From Rhabdophis nuchalis (taxonomy: Eukaryota > Chordata > Lepidosauria > Squamata > Natricidae), in contig CM077643.1 of NCBI GenBank assembly GCA_039707465.1, forward strand, positions 333,518,419 through 333,582,418: a stretch of DNA of 64,000 nt. The letters are read 5' to 3'. Shown in pieces: positions 33,250-44,181 of the stretch. A program made the translations under genes and the position numbers. Under the pieces are notes generated by a model. It ran no database searches, was not told the origin of the DNA, and worked only from the letters and a program-made list of their open reading frames with translations. Positions within the stretch are counted from its first letter, which is position 1. Each line of letters begins with the position of its first letter.

Positions 33250-33935
33250 AATACCTCCCGCCTGGACTACTGCAACACTCTCTACATGGGGCTCCCCTTG
33301 AGGTGCACCCGGAGACGTCAGCTAGTCCAGAATGCGGCCGCGTGGGGAATTCTGGGAGTTTCTCGATATTCCCACGTAACACCTCTCCTGCACGAGCTGC
33401 ACTGGCTGCCCGTGGCCTTCCGGGTGCGCTTCAAGGTGCTAGTGACCATCTTTAAAGCACTCCATGGCATGGGACCTGGCTACTTGCGGGACCGCCTCCT
33501 ACCACATACCTCCCTTAGACCTGTCCGCTCCCACAGAGTGGGCCTCCTCAGGGTGCCATCCGCCGGACAATGCCGTCGGGTGGCCCCCAGGGAGAGAGCC
33601 TTCTCTGTGGCGGGGCTTGCCCTCTGGAACGACCTACCCCCCGATCTTCATACCATCACAGACCTACGCCTCTTCCGCCAGGCATTAAAGACATATCTAT
33701 TTCAAGTAGCCGGCCTGGCTTAATTCTAATTTTAATGGATAAAGTTTTAATTGATTTTAATCTTTTTTACTCCAAATTTTCTGCACAGACCCTTATTTAA
33801 TTCCATTTTAAACTCTTATATATTGCATTGTTTTGTATATGTTTTTATATTTCTGTGCACCGCCCTGAGTCCCTTTGAGGAGATAGGGCGGTATACAAAT
33901 TTGATAAAATAAAAATAAATAATAATAAATAAATA
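33250..33935 (+). mobile_element. L2/CR1-L3-type LINE 3' end, plus strand
   Basis: The frame 33286-33723 (145 aa) encodes MGLPLRCTRRRQLVQNAAAW, HVTPLLHELHWLPVAFRVRF, LHGMGPGYLRDRLLPHTSLR and GLALWNDLPPD, the intact C-terminal end of ORF2. A 3' UTR follows with GTGCACCGCCCTGAGTCCCT and an ATAAATAATAATAAATAAAT tail. It is 5'-truncated. Confidence 0.87.
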
Positions 33936-34117
33936 ATGAAGCAGCCTGTCCTCCTTCCCTACTCCAACTTCCTGAGCTCTGGATATCTTTGAAAGGTAGA
34001 TGAGTGAATGATGACTGGGGTGGGGTGGGGATTGTGGAATCTGGTCCTGTAGCAAAGCAACCCCAGTTCCTGTGGGGAGGGGAGGAATTGGTAGGGGGAT
34101 ACACTGCAGCTTCTTTG

Positions 34118-34259
34118 CAGTTGGTCGTAAAAATGAATGAGCATAGGTGTGTGCTGCAACAGACATATGTTTGGGTCTGGATCATAACTACCTGTTGCAG
34201 TCTCTCTCATAATTTCAAATGGTCACTAAGTGACCTGATGTAAGACAAGGACTACCTGT
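34118..34259 (+). mobile_element. TIR element fragment (right end)
   Basis: AATTTCAAATGGTCACTAAG followed by ACAAGGACTACCTGTA is the right end of the family at 11689 and 15904. The left half is absent or highly diverged. Confidence 0.5.
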
Positions 34260-34318
34260 ATTGTATTCCATGAATTGGAAACTAGGGGTGTGACCGAATA
34301 TCAGTTCCCTCGCTTTCT

Positions 34319-34775
34319 TTTTTTTTTTCTTCCAAACAATTTTTATTAATTTTTACAATTTTTATAGGAAAAGGAGATATGGTAAGGTTCAATGATAACA
34401 TTTTAGGACTTCCATGTCGGGGTTGGTGATCGCCTCCGGGGCTTCATACAAATACATTTTAAAAAATATATAGTGGTGAGAAATAGATATATCATATTAC
34501 ATTTCATGCATTCAATCTTTTTTTTTTACATCCATCTTGGTTACAGTGAATTTCAAAACATACTTATTTTTGAGATCTGAGTCTCTTAGCAATAGTTTCT
34601 TCTTCCTCCTTCCTTCCAATGGGTGGAGCTGCGGCCCCTCCTGCTCCCTCTTTTTCTTCTAGGAGTGGGGAGTGCTTTCTAAGAAAAGCCTCCGCCTCTC
34701 CTATTGTTTTGATTCTAACTCTACCCCCTTCCCAGTATACCAGCAATCCCTCAGGCATCAACCATTTAAACCAGA
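34319..34775 (-). mobile_element. L1-type retroposon carrying an ORF1-like C-terminus, minus strand
   Basis: A poly(T) head (34319-34330) marks the 3' end of a minus-strand insertion, preceded on that strand by an AATAAA signal. A 13-bp duplication flanks it: TCCCTCGCTTTCT at 34306-34318 and TCCCTCACTTTCT at 34776-34788. The minus-strand frame ending at 34564 encodes MPEGLLVYWEGGRVRIKT, EAEAFLRKHSPLLEEKE, resembling the C-terminal domain of L1 ORF1 proteins. ORF2 is absent between this frame and the tail, as in HAL1-like half-L1 elements. The ORF1 match is from memory. Confidence 0.55.
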
Positions 34776-35195
34776 TCCCTCACTTTCTGCATCCACATAT
34801 TTGACCTTGATTTTTGATGGTTTAAACTTTTCTGCTTAAGTATTTTTAAAGTCACCTGCCAATTTTGCCACTCCCCAATGCCTAGAAGTTATTAAAATAT
34901 TCCCCAGTACTACCTGCATATTCACTGTTGTATTTCTATTTATTTCATCAGTGAACTGTGCCCTTTTTTTAAAAAGCGCAAAGCACTGAATCAGCTGAAG
35001 ACTGATCTAGACCTCATCTTTTTCGGGGAGTTGGTCAGATTTTTTTTCCAGAGAAAACATACTTGGAATTTTAGCAATCACAATGCTTACCGTCACAAAA
35101 TGCTTCATTACTAGTGAGGCAGAATTGGAGCCTGAAAGTTTCTCCTTCTCTTTCACATATACAGTATACACCCATGTGGAAGAGAAACCTCATAT

Positions 35196-35244
35196 CTAAG
35201 TACAATCTTTATTGTCATTGTACTTAAATACAACAAAATTGTTT
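35196..35244 (-). mobile_element. L2-type LINE 3' tail, minus strand
   Basis: ACAATCTTTATTGTCATTGT then ACTTAAATACAACAAAATTG is, on the minus strand, the typical end of L2-clade LINEs (...AATGACAATAAAG). It abuts the MITE at 35253. Confidence 0.5.
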
Positions 35245-35252
35245 ATCTAGAC

Positions 35253-35387
35253 CAGGGGTCTGCAAAGTTGGCTCTTTTAAGACTGGTGGACTTCAACTCC
35301 CAGAATTCCCCAGCTAGCTGTGCTGGCTGGGGAATTCTGGGAGTTGAAGTCCACCAGTCTTAAAAGAGCCAACTTTGCAGACCCCTG
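35253..35387. mobile_element. 135-bp palindromic hAT-like MITE with 8-bp TSD
   Basis: The element begins CAGGGGTCTGCAAAGTTGGC and ends GCCAACTTTGCAGACCCCTG. The two arms are reverse complements over about 63 bp each, with only a few bases (TAGCTGTG) between them. A perfect 8-bp duplication ATCTAGAC lies at 35245-35252 and 35388-35395. The CAG...CTG ends and the 8-bp duplication fit the hAT superfamily. Near-perfect arms indicate a young insertion. A relative lies at 62017-62164. Confidence 0.92.
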
Positions 35388-35807
35388 ATCTAGACCAGTT
35401 CTCACTTTTACTGTCCACAGTTCAGGTCTCACTTGTTTGACTTCTCTGAATTGGGTCATGCTAAGCCTCAGGCTCTTCATTTACTCCTCCTGTTATCGCA
35501 AGTCACCTCCAACCACTTTTTCCTCCAAATCAGTCATCCACAACTATGCTATTTTTTATTTGTTCTCACACTTTGTAATCCAGTTACTCTTAACAGTGGT
35601 GCCAAGTTCTTTTTTTTTTTTTTACTTTCTGAGCAGCTATAAATATTTTATCACAGAGGTTGTCTCTCTCTTTTTCTGTTGCTCCTGTTAGCATGCAACA
35701 AATCAGTCATGAGATTCAGTCCGCCAAATCTTTTGTTATATCTGCCTTCCTGTATTAAGTCTTTAACTTCATCTATCTTGTTTCCTGTGCTCTGCATATT
35801 GGTATGC

Positions 35808-36150
35808 AGAGACATGATAGCAATGTTCCGATATCTCAGAGGGTGCCACAAAGAAGAGGGAGTCAAACTATTCTCCAAGGTACCTGGGGGCAGGACAAGA
35901 AGCAATGGGTGGAAACTAATCAAGGAGAGAAGCAACTTAGAACTAAGGAGAAATTTCCTGACAGTTAGAACAATTAACCTCTGGAACAGCTTGCCTCCAG
36001 AAGTTGTGAATGCCCCAACATTACAAGTCTTCAAGAAGATGTTGGATAGCCATTGTCTGAAATGGTATAAGGTTCCTGCCCACGCAGGGGGTTGGACTAG
36101 AAGACCTACAAGGTCCCTTCCAACTCTGCTATTGTATTGTATTGTATGTA
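35808..36150 (+). mobile_element. CR1 LINE 3' end, plus strand
   Basis: AGACATGATAGCAATGTTCC, AGAAGAGGGAGTCAAACTAT, ACTAATCAAGGAGAGAAGC, coding for RRNFLTVRTINLWNSLPPEV, then GGACTAGAAGACCTACAAGG and an ATTGTATTGTATTG tail. These are CR1 ORF2 end and 3' UTR hallmarks. It is 5'-truncated and overlaps in content with the CR1 piece at 18948-19360. Confidence 0.85.
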
Positions 36151-37444
36151 AATAGCAAATTTATGACCCAATATCCCTCCTCATATTAATAGAACAGACC
36201 CTATTCCTCTTTTGATGCTTAAAGTTCTTATCTAAAGATCTTACATCTGGTTTTTCTTTTGTCAGGCCCCACAATATTTGAGTTTAAAGTTAAATCAAGC
36301 TGACTATCTTTTCAAATATATATTTCCCAGTCCTTGTGGGATGTGATGTATCTCACAACAGCAATCACTCCTATAGAAATCATAAGCCACAGTTTCAGAA
36401 ATCTAGTTTCTCACTACTAACCAGTAGTTCTTTTTTATACTTTCTAATGCTCTTCTATCAATGGAACCCTCAACTATTTGAAGTTTTGGGCCTAACATTT
36501 CTAAAGCTGAGCAATAGTTATAGTTGATCTTGGCAAACTTATTGGTCCTGGGGAGATAAGGAAGAAGGGCTAATTGTGGGGGGGACGGGGGACATGATAT
36601 ATCTTGGCAATAGTTCTGCCCTATTTATTTATCCAAATTTAGGCACGATAAAGAATAAAAGAGATTATAATGATTCCTCCAAAATGAAACATATAAACAA
36701 TGTTAAGGATGACATCAGAGTTGTAAACTAGTATTCCACGTAAAAGTAAAGGCTCATTCCTTACTCTGTTCCATTAATTATAGGGCCTAACTACTTATTA
36801 CTCTTAACAAAATGTTGTTCAGACAACCAAAGCAAGATTGAACATGAATTATATAGTATAGTATAGAGTACCAGTATAGTCAGATTCTATACTGGTACCC
36901 CATCTAGTGGATAAAGCAACAGTTGCAGCTGAAAGTTTAAATAAAAGCTGAAGAAAATTATTAATGAGAGAAAATAAAATATAGAGAACTGTAGCCTGAC
37001 CAAAATTGTTTATGACATTGTTTCTGTATAGTGCCTGAGATCAGTTATTAGTACACTAGTATAACAGTAATGGCTGCTATTACATGTAGGATGGATATTA
37101 CTTAAATTGCTTATAATTTGTATTTGTTGCCATGCTTACCAAACTTATTTGAGTTCCGGAAATCCAGATAAGGAATTTATTTATTCACAAGGCTTATAAG
37201 CTTTCCAAACAACAGACTCTGAGCAGCCTATAGCTCCCCTAAATAGACAGTTAAAATAAATATAATAATGAAACCATGCATTGTAAGGCAGATTAAAACC
37301 CAGAGGGTTTCCTTGATTCTCAGCTCACAGTGACAATGTAAGCTATGGTCATTTGATCACAATTTCCAACATTCCCTAAAAACTTCTCACAAGCATAGTC
37401 AATGGGGAAGTCCTCAATAGGAAATCAGAAGTCATGGTCACACA

Positions 37445-37590
37445 AGGTCCTCACTTAACAACATATGATTCGAACTTAACTGTGGTACCTTAACAATGAT
37501 AAAATGCTGTTGCTAAGCAACATGGTCACATGACATTTTGCTTTATGACTGCATTGCTTAGCAATTGCAGTTCCAGCCCCAATTACCATA
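37445..37590. mobile_element. TIR element fragment
   Basis: AAGGTCCTCACTTAACAACA, GTTGCTAAGCAACATGGTCA and TTTATGACTGCATTGCTTAG recall the family at 11689, but no terminal repeats remain. Confidence 0.45.
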
Positions 37591-38593
37591 ATAAGCCAAA
37601 GACTATAAAATAAAACCAATTCCTTATTGAACAGATTTGCATTTGAATCTGACCCAAGTTCAAAGGAAAAACATATAAATCACATCTGAAATATTAATTT
37701 TGGTATAGCATTAGTGATTTTTTGCCCCAAATCTAATTTAAAGTAGTAGTAGTAGTGGTGTTAGCAAAAATTATGCAGAAATTTAAAGCACAGCCCTTAC
37801 AGTCAGAAAAAGAAGCCTATGTCTAGCGATGTTTGCTTGTAAGCATATTTAGGAACATACAAGTAGGTAAAACAAGAAATACATGATTACTTTTTTTTTA
37901 ACTTAAATTTCAGAAATAAAATATCTGATGTGGAAAGGCAACATTGGACTTTGTCCCTTTTTAAATTACATAGTTTCCCAGTAAAAATCTATAAAAAGCT
38001 AACCCCTTACAAATAAATAGTTCAAATGATTTGAAGAATAAGACCGCTTTGCATTTATTGCCTAGTATTGAAAAGGAACAATGGTAGCTGTTTCAGTGTA
38101 AAAAATGAAAGTATGCAATAGCAACAATTACTATCTATTGGCAAGTAAAAACAAGAGATGTTACCACTTATTGTGGAAAATCACTTATCTATAACTTATG
38201 GAGATTGTATTTATTGTTTAAAATATTAACTATCCATTAAAACTATTAAACATTAATAATTATTTAATCACGGTGTTTTTAATGTAAACATGCCGTCCAA
38301 GAAGACTTAGGAAAGCATTCAAAGATCCTCCAGATTGCTCTTTTCACTTAATAAAGTTGGCTTGAAACTTTGATTCTTACTTTGAGATAGAGCTCCCACT
38401 TTTCCTGAAGGCACTGGTAAAGATAGGAAGTTTCTTACATCTAAACCATTAGTCAGCCAACAAATATATATGTGTGAATTTCTAAATCTTTCTTATTTGA
38501 GGTCCCTTCTAACTCTGATAGTTTATTATTTACTCATTAGGATAGGCAAATTACTAGAAAATAAAAGGAATCCAGACTCTTCTGTAATAAATA

Positions 38594-38750
38594 AAGGTAG
38601 TCCTTGAGTTACTACTATAATTAACCCCACAATTTTGATTGTAAGTGATCACAGTTGTAAAGCAGGTCATCATTGACCAGAATCAGTTTTATGACCTTTT
38701 TCCAACAGTTGTTAAGAAGCCACAATTGTTAAAAGTGAGGTGCTGGGGTT
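38594..38750 (+). mobile_element. TIR element fragment (left part)
   Basis: AGGTAGTCCTTGAGTTACTA, then GTAAGTGATCACAGTTGTAA and CAGTTGTTAAGAAGCC, are left-end landmarks of the TIR family seen at 15904. Confidence 0.5.
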
Positions 38751-39657
38751 GAATCTAGAACTTCTTGTTTCTCATGATTTGCTGCCACCTTTAATATAAA
38801 GTGAGAACTCTCCAGTGTGATTATACCTAAAGACTAACAATTAATTTCTTCATATGATTTCTTCATTGTTGTTTAGCCTGGTAAAAAAGTGAATATGTAT
38901 AGGGAAGTTTAGGTTAGCAGTTGAGCTCAGAAATGTTCAAAGTATCACCTGACCTAGGAGAGAAGAAATCTGGAGGGAGAGAGATTTATTTTGTTTGAAC
39001 CTCTAATAGTCTATAATTATAGGCCTTATTTTTTTTAGTCTGAGCCTCTTAATTTAAAGTCTGCATTTTAATTGGGATGTTGTGTTATATTGCATTTTAA
39101 TGTTATAGTTGATTAATAAGGAGCTGTAATTCATATTGGAAGGGCAGTATAAAGATATATGGTAATCTGAACACAAAGAATAGGTATAGGAGAATCTGCA
39201 GGCTTTTTAAAAAAGCTTCTCATTATACTTTAATTTGAAAACGGGAATATTCATTACTTGTAGTGAAGAGCTACATATCAAGCTTTCTGCAATAAATGCT
39301 TTCCTTCTGTTCATCACTTGCTCACCACTGCATTAATTCATTATAATTAAAATTAAGCATTCAAACATATTAAGGTTGCTTCTGATTAAGTTGAATAAGT
39401 TCAAGTTGATAATAGCGCAATTGTACGTTTCTTCTTTTAGATTTCTATTTGTGTTGCAGCATTCTGTCCAAAGAACTATTATTTAATTTGATGATAAATA
39501 TATGTTAGATGGATATTGGCCTCCAAACGTATGAATTGAAAATAAGGTCTAGGTTTTTGTTTTAATCAGGTTATTCAACTTTAATATATTTTCAAATAAT
39601 TCCAGAACAAAATATGATTATTTATGAAAAATAATATAAATAATCTTCATTATCTAG

Positions 39658-39779
39658 CAAGAACAAACATGGATGTGAAATCTGTCGTTGTAAGAAATGC
39701 CCAGAGCTTTCATGTGGGAAGATCTGTCCAATGGGCTTCCAGAAAAATAACCAAGGATGTAATATCTGCAAATGTGCTG
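39658..39779 (+). CDS. CRIM1: CRIM1 exon 10: last antistasin-like repeats
   Basis: The 122-bp exon starts with C (completing Phe after TT from exon 9) following TTATCTAG and ends TGTGCTG|GTATGT in phase 1. It encodes KNKHGCEICRCKKCPELSCG, KICPMGFQKNNQGCNICKCA, the third and fourth antistasin-like motifs. It matches mammalian CRIM1 strongly over KNKHGC and CRCKKCPELSC. Confidence 0.95.
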
Positions 39780-40181
39780 GTATGTGCAACTATTTCAGAT
39801 ATATTTTTGACATTCTTTGACCTCAAACCCAATTAAAATTGTGCAATGTGTAAACAGTTCCAATCTATGTTCAACAATCCATTCATTTAATTGGAATATT
39901 AGTGAAAATATTGAAAGTTTTGAATATTGGAGAGTAGTGGGTGTATAGGCATTCTCCCAATGGCTTACATGGAGGGATGTGGCCAGTCACAAAGCAACTT
40001 ATTAAAAAAACCTTTGCTCAACAGCTTCAACTTTCTTTGACAGGACAGCTGGCAAACTTTCAAACAAGCAATAAACTAAAACTATCAAGTATTGTTAGTT
40101 TTTAATAATGCTTAAAATCCCATTGGGTCTAAGGGATTCTTGTAAATAAAGGCTAGCACTTTGTTTTACAGTGCGTTTTCC

Positions 40182-40228
<47 letters not shown>

Positions 40229-40231
40229 TTT
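40182..40231. repeat. (TTTA)n microsatellite
   Basis: About twelve uninterrupted TTTA/ATTT units, not obviously attached to a LINE tail. Confidence 0.92.
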
Positions 40232-41304
40232 GTTGTAATGTATATGTTAAATAATTGAAAAATAAACAATTATTTTAGTACAATAGAATAAGCTTTCTTT
40301 TAACAGTGTCTATAACATTGTAGCATGTGATTCATATGTTCATATAATTATGAATTCTACAATATAATCAGTCCTCAAAGGTAAAATGTATGTTAGTGCT
40401 GTCTACTTCCATATACGTTTGTATAGGTCTATATTCTCAAAAATATAAATGCCTTAGTTTTCTGCGTGAAAGATTACAAGTCTTCCTCCTAATAAGAAAA
40501 AGAAACAATCGCATACTCTGCTACTTAAAGCTTTGAGAAGTAGATATTAAGTTAGAAGTAGAAGGATGCTGGCACTTTCTCTCTGCAGAAATTCATGACT
40601 GTTTTAATATATCTGTAATATGCAAGTTAATAAATCCTCAGTGCTATAGACAGTCTTTTACACACACCCCAATTCCCATTACCGTATTTTTCGAGTATAA
40701 GACGCACTTTTTTTCCTCTAAAACGTGGCTGAAAATCTGGGTGTGTCTTATACATTGAATACAACATTTTTTGCCTCCTGAAGCCCTGCCCCTTCACCAA
40801 AATGGCCATGCATACCCTTATGGAGGCTTTGCACAGAGCTCCTAGGGGCTGGGGAAGGCAGAAATGAGCAAAAAGCAGGCCGTTTTTTGTCCTGGCATTT
40901 ATAGCATTTTTTTGCCTCCCCCCCCAGCCTCCAGCAGCACTCTATAAGCCTCCATAAGGGTATGCATGGCCATTTTTTGACCAAAAAGATACTCATTTTT
41001 GCAAAAAAATCAACTGGGCCCCACACCCTCAGGAGCACTCTGCAAGTCCCCCCAAGGCTATTCATGTCTTTTATTTGGGAAAAAAGAGCCTGTTTTTACA
41101 AGGGGAGGTTTGTAGAGTGCAAAAAAAAAAAATTTCCTTTCGGAAAGCTGTTTAGTTAGAGGGGTTGATGAGAATTACGTTGGTCAAGTGCTGTGCCTAC
41201 AGAAACAAAGATTTAGGTGCTACAGGTTGTCAGCTATTTCCTTCTCCAGCACATGGGTAAATACACCTGGAAACATCTACCTACCTACTCTCTCTCTCCC
41301 TATC

Positions 41305-41830
41305 TGTTGTGGCCCAGCTGGATTCGGATGAGCTGCTCACGGACTCTTCTAGCGAAGAGTCCTATGAGTCTGCCCTGGAGGAGGAGGGAGACCTTGGGGA
41401 GTGCTCAGGTTCAGAGCAGGAAGCAGAGAGGCTGGTTGGCCCCCAGGAGGCGCCTGGGTCATGGACCAGTGGGGAGGATCAGGGGCAGTTTGTCCCTGAT
41501 GCTAGATTACTCAGGGCTGAGAGACGGAAGCAACAATTACATCAGAGGCAGGCTTACAGGAGATAAATGGTTACCAGATGGTTGTTGATTGGTCGCTCCC
41601 AAGAGAGCTTATAGGGAAGGCTTTGGGAGGGACCATTTGCAGGAAACAACAGTTCACATTCATAGTCAAGAACGTATGTCGCTGCCTTTGATCCATGTCC
41701 GTGAATCTCTGTGTGAAAAGGGTGCTGCAAAGCTTAATGCGAGTTATCTAGGCTCACAGCCAAGAAATTCCTAATCTCAGCAATTAAACAGTGGCAATCA
41801 GCCAAGCCTGTGCTTCATACTCTTCACAGG
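41305..41830 (+). mobile_element. LTR-like or unclassified insertion with an acidic ORF
   Basis: It starts TGTTGTGGCCCAGCTGGATT within the minisatellite. The frame 41309-41566 encodes QLDSDELLTDSSSEESYES, LEEEGDLGECSGSEQEAE, ending QRQAYRR. A block CCGAAGCCTGAATAAAGCC at about 42017-42035, beyond more minisatellite, has an AATAAA signal like an LTR end. A TG start, acidic coding and a downstream AATAAA suggest a decayed LTR, but no matching CA end, gag or pol was found. The acidic ORF should not be taken as a host gene. Confidence 0.4.
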
Positions 41831-42065
41831 CTTGGGGGGGGGGGGGTTCAGAACACTACCTATCTACTGTATTTCTCTCTGCCCCCCCCCCCTTCTATCT
41901 ACCTATATACCTACCTACCTACTCTCTCTCTCCCCCTACCTATCTACTGTATTTCTCCCTCTCTATTTTTCTCTCTCTATCCCTTTACCTACCAACCTAC
42001 CTTCTCTTTCTCTCGGTCCGAAGCCTGAATAAAGCCATGACTTCCGTTGTGTGATTTTTTAAATA

Positions 42066-42265
42066 TGTGTGTTAGTTTTATGAGCTGATCAATAAATAAA
42101 TCAGAGAGACTAGTATAGATCTATTTCAAGCTTTTTAGCTCTCATCAGCTAGCCCGGTTCGAATCCCAGTAAGGGTATGGCTAGCTGATGAGATCTAAAA
42201 GGCTCGAAATAGATCTATACTAGTCTCTGATTTATTTATTGATCAGCTCATAAAACTAACACACA
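42066..42265. repeat. 200-bp near-perfect hairpin with B-box-like loop
   Basis: Arms 42066-42154 and 42179-42265 are reverse complements over about 87 bp with only a 2-nt indel and three or four mismatches. The 24-nt loop contains GGTTCGAATCC (42156-42166), a perfect match to the RNA polymerase III B-box consensus. Arm ends are TGTGTGTTAGTTTTATGAG. It could be a long-TIR MITE or an inverted duplication of a tRNA-derived sequence. Confidence 0.85.
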
Positions 42266-42761
42266 CACACACATATGCCTACCTACTGTATTTCTCTCTC
42301 TTTCTCTCCCTTTCTATCCCTCTATCTACCTACCTACTTTTTTTAAAAAAAAATTGCCTCTTCAAAACCTGGGTGCATCTTATACTCTGAAAAATATGGT
42401 ATATATTTTGAGTTTATTTTCAAAACTTATTTTCAAGTGTTTCATCATTTGAAAGATTATTTCATTGCTGTTACTATTGTTATTTTGCTTCCCAATTTTT
42501 TCAGTTTTTCTTGCTATGAATTGTGGAGAGAAGCACTTTCTGCCTTCTGTCTCAGGTGTTTAGTTAATGTCTTTATGGTTTCATGTCTTTCTAGGCCTTA
42601 TTTCAGTTGATTTTACACATTCATATGCTGTCCTCACTAAAAATCTGTTAATCATGATAGTGTTCAAAGTTTGGCTATAGTGTTAATATAAAGAATAAAT
42701 ATAAATAATTGTAATTGTTAAAAACAATTATTTTAAAACATTGTATTTTTATCATATACAG

Positions 42762-42971
42762 AGATACCAGCTTCCATAATACCACCTGCTAAGGTCGGGA
42801 CTTGCTTGTCAGTAGATGGGCACCGTCATGAGAATGAAGAAAGTTGGCATGATGGCTGCCGTGATTGTTATTGTCATAATGGACGGGAGATGTGTGCTTT
42901 GATTACTTGTTCTGTTCCCAACTGTGGCAATCCAACAATACACCCAGGACAATGTTGTCCATCATGCCCAG
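42762..42971 (+). CDS. CRIM1: CRIM1 exon 11: VWC domain 3
   Basis: The 210-bp exon (1-1 phase) follows ATCATATACAG and ends TGCCCAG|GTACCA. After a variable linker (EIPASIIPPAKVG) it encodes TCLSVDGHRHENEESWHDGC, DCYCHNGREMCALITC, IHPGQCCPSCPG, a full VWC module with ten cysteines. The NEESWHDGC block is nearly unchanged from mammals as I recall. Confidence 0.96.
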
Positions 42972-44181
42972 GTACCATTTTATTTTTTTATTTTTTAAAA
43001 AAACCTGTTTTTTAACTGTATTGTCCTTTTTTGTCTTGCCAGGGAAGATCTTATAAGTAAAAAAGACTGAGATACTTGCTAGATAAACTAGTTGAAACCT
43101 GCATTGCTTCCATGTAATTGCATAGACTTTATAAATTAACGCTTGGCACTAATCTTATGCATCCTAAACATAATAATTTCAGCTTTCAAAGGCAAAAATA
43201 TTTTAGTTTTCATACACATTGTTAGTAATTTAAATTTAATGAAGAGAATGCAATCTTGGAAGTCCAAAGAAGGGCTAAATATTCTTAAATATTTAGGCTG
43301 TTTTGATTGCCAAAAAACAGAGAGAAAAGTAAAGTACAGATATTCCTGTAGCCATTCCATCTAGTTACGCAAAATGGAAGAAATGGGCAAAGATCAGATT
43401 TTTTTAATATCAGATTTGAACTGCAGGTCAGAATCAGTTTGAAATCAGTGAATCGGGGATAAAACTGAACCTTGTAGATAATCCATATCTTTGTATAATA
43501 TATATATAGATATTTATCACTGTGTAACTTTCATTACGTTCCTATAGCCACATATCAAACCAGGGATCCCCAATCACTGGGCCATGGCCTATTAATACTT
43601 TCACGGAACCATCCTCTCTCCTCCCCCGTTGGGTTGCCAAGCCAGAAAGGTTGGGGACCGTTGCATTAAGACAAGTGAGAAAAATTCCACAAAGTATGTG
43701 GAAACTGTATGATAGGTCTAGTTCTAATTGCCCTCTTTGGACTTTTGAGCAGGCAAGAATCCAGTTTTGGTTTGCTAGATGTTTTTTGGTTTGTTGGATT
43801 TATATCTCAAATACATGAACAGAAGTACCATACCTTCTATGGGTCATAGAGAGATCACAGTATACTTATAAGTAATCAGTTTATGAGATTATATCTATTT
43901 GAAATTTCTGAACTGGTCTTTACTCCATCCTCAAATACCTTGCTGTCACTTACAGCATTCAGTGGGCAATCCTGAAAATAAAGTCTGCCTTTATTATCAG
44001 AACACTGTATTAAATCTATTACTTGTTTATTATAGTGGTACAAACCAAGATGTTTTAAAATGTGTTAGTTTATAAATATAGTAATTTACAATAGATTCAG
44101 AAACCATTACTATGATTTGAATCTATATTTTAATGGAAACTCAATTTTTGTATTTCTTGGGGGGGGTTCTGTTTTTTACAG
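42972..44181 (+). other. CRIM1: CRIM1 intron 11
   Basis: A 1.2-kb phase-1 intron. Apart from a hAT-like MITE at 43561-43663 I see no feature. The acceptor tract contains a G run (44159-44166) shortly before GTTTTTTACAG. Confidence 0.85.
43561..43663. mobile_element. hAT-like MITE
   Basis: It begins CAGGGATCCCCAATCACTGG and ends AAGGTTGGGGACCGTTG. The ends are inverted repeats of the common CAGGGGTCCCCAA type. No clear 8-bp duplication remains, so it is older than the copy at 35253. Confidence 0.65.

Larger units (their letters stand above)
30890..39657 (+). other. CRIM1: CRIM1 intron 9
   Basis: An 8.8-kb phase-2 intron. Recognised contents: LINE tail (32293-32346), foldback (33113-33218), plus-strand LINE (33250-33935), TIR fragments (34118-34259, 37445-37590, 38594-38750), L1-type insertion (34319-34775), palindromic MITE (35253-35387) and CR1 3' end (35808-36150). 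I see no feature in 30910-32290, 32350-33100, 36160-37440 or 38760-39650. The acceptor TTCATTATCTAG lacks a long pyrimidine run. Confidence 0.8.
40682..42399. mobile_element. Composite TA-flanked DNA transposon with nested insertions
   Basis: The left end CCGTATTTTTCGAGTATAAG and the right end CTTATACTCTGAAAAATATG are inverted repeats, flanked by TA at 40680-40681 and 42400-42401. It shares the TGCCTCCTGAAGCCCTG block and CTAC/CTCT minisatellite with the element at 3965. Inside, an LTR-like block (from 41305) and a long hairpin (42066-42265) interrupt the minisatellite, doubling its length relative to the 893-bp relative. Confidence 0.72.
39780..42761 (+). other. CRIM1: CRIM1 intron 10
   Basis: A 3-kb phase-1 intron. 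It contains a (TTTA)n microsatellite and a 1.7-kb composite transposon (40682-42399). No recognisable feature is seen in 39800-40170, 40240-40680 or 42405-42750. Confidence 0.82.

Noticed and set aside
40182..40231. Regular spacing as a possible CRISPR-like array
   Set aside because: It is a simple (TTTA)n microsatellite with no spacers, in a vertebrate intron.
41309..41566. 85-aa acidic ORF as a possible host gene
   Set aside because: It sits within a nested transposon, has no splice context and no family match; treated as mobile-element sequence.
42156..42166. B-box match as part of a functional tRNA gene
   Set aside because: The flanking bases do not form a T-arm stem or cloverleaf; it is only a B-box-like loop in a hairpin.
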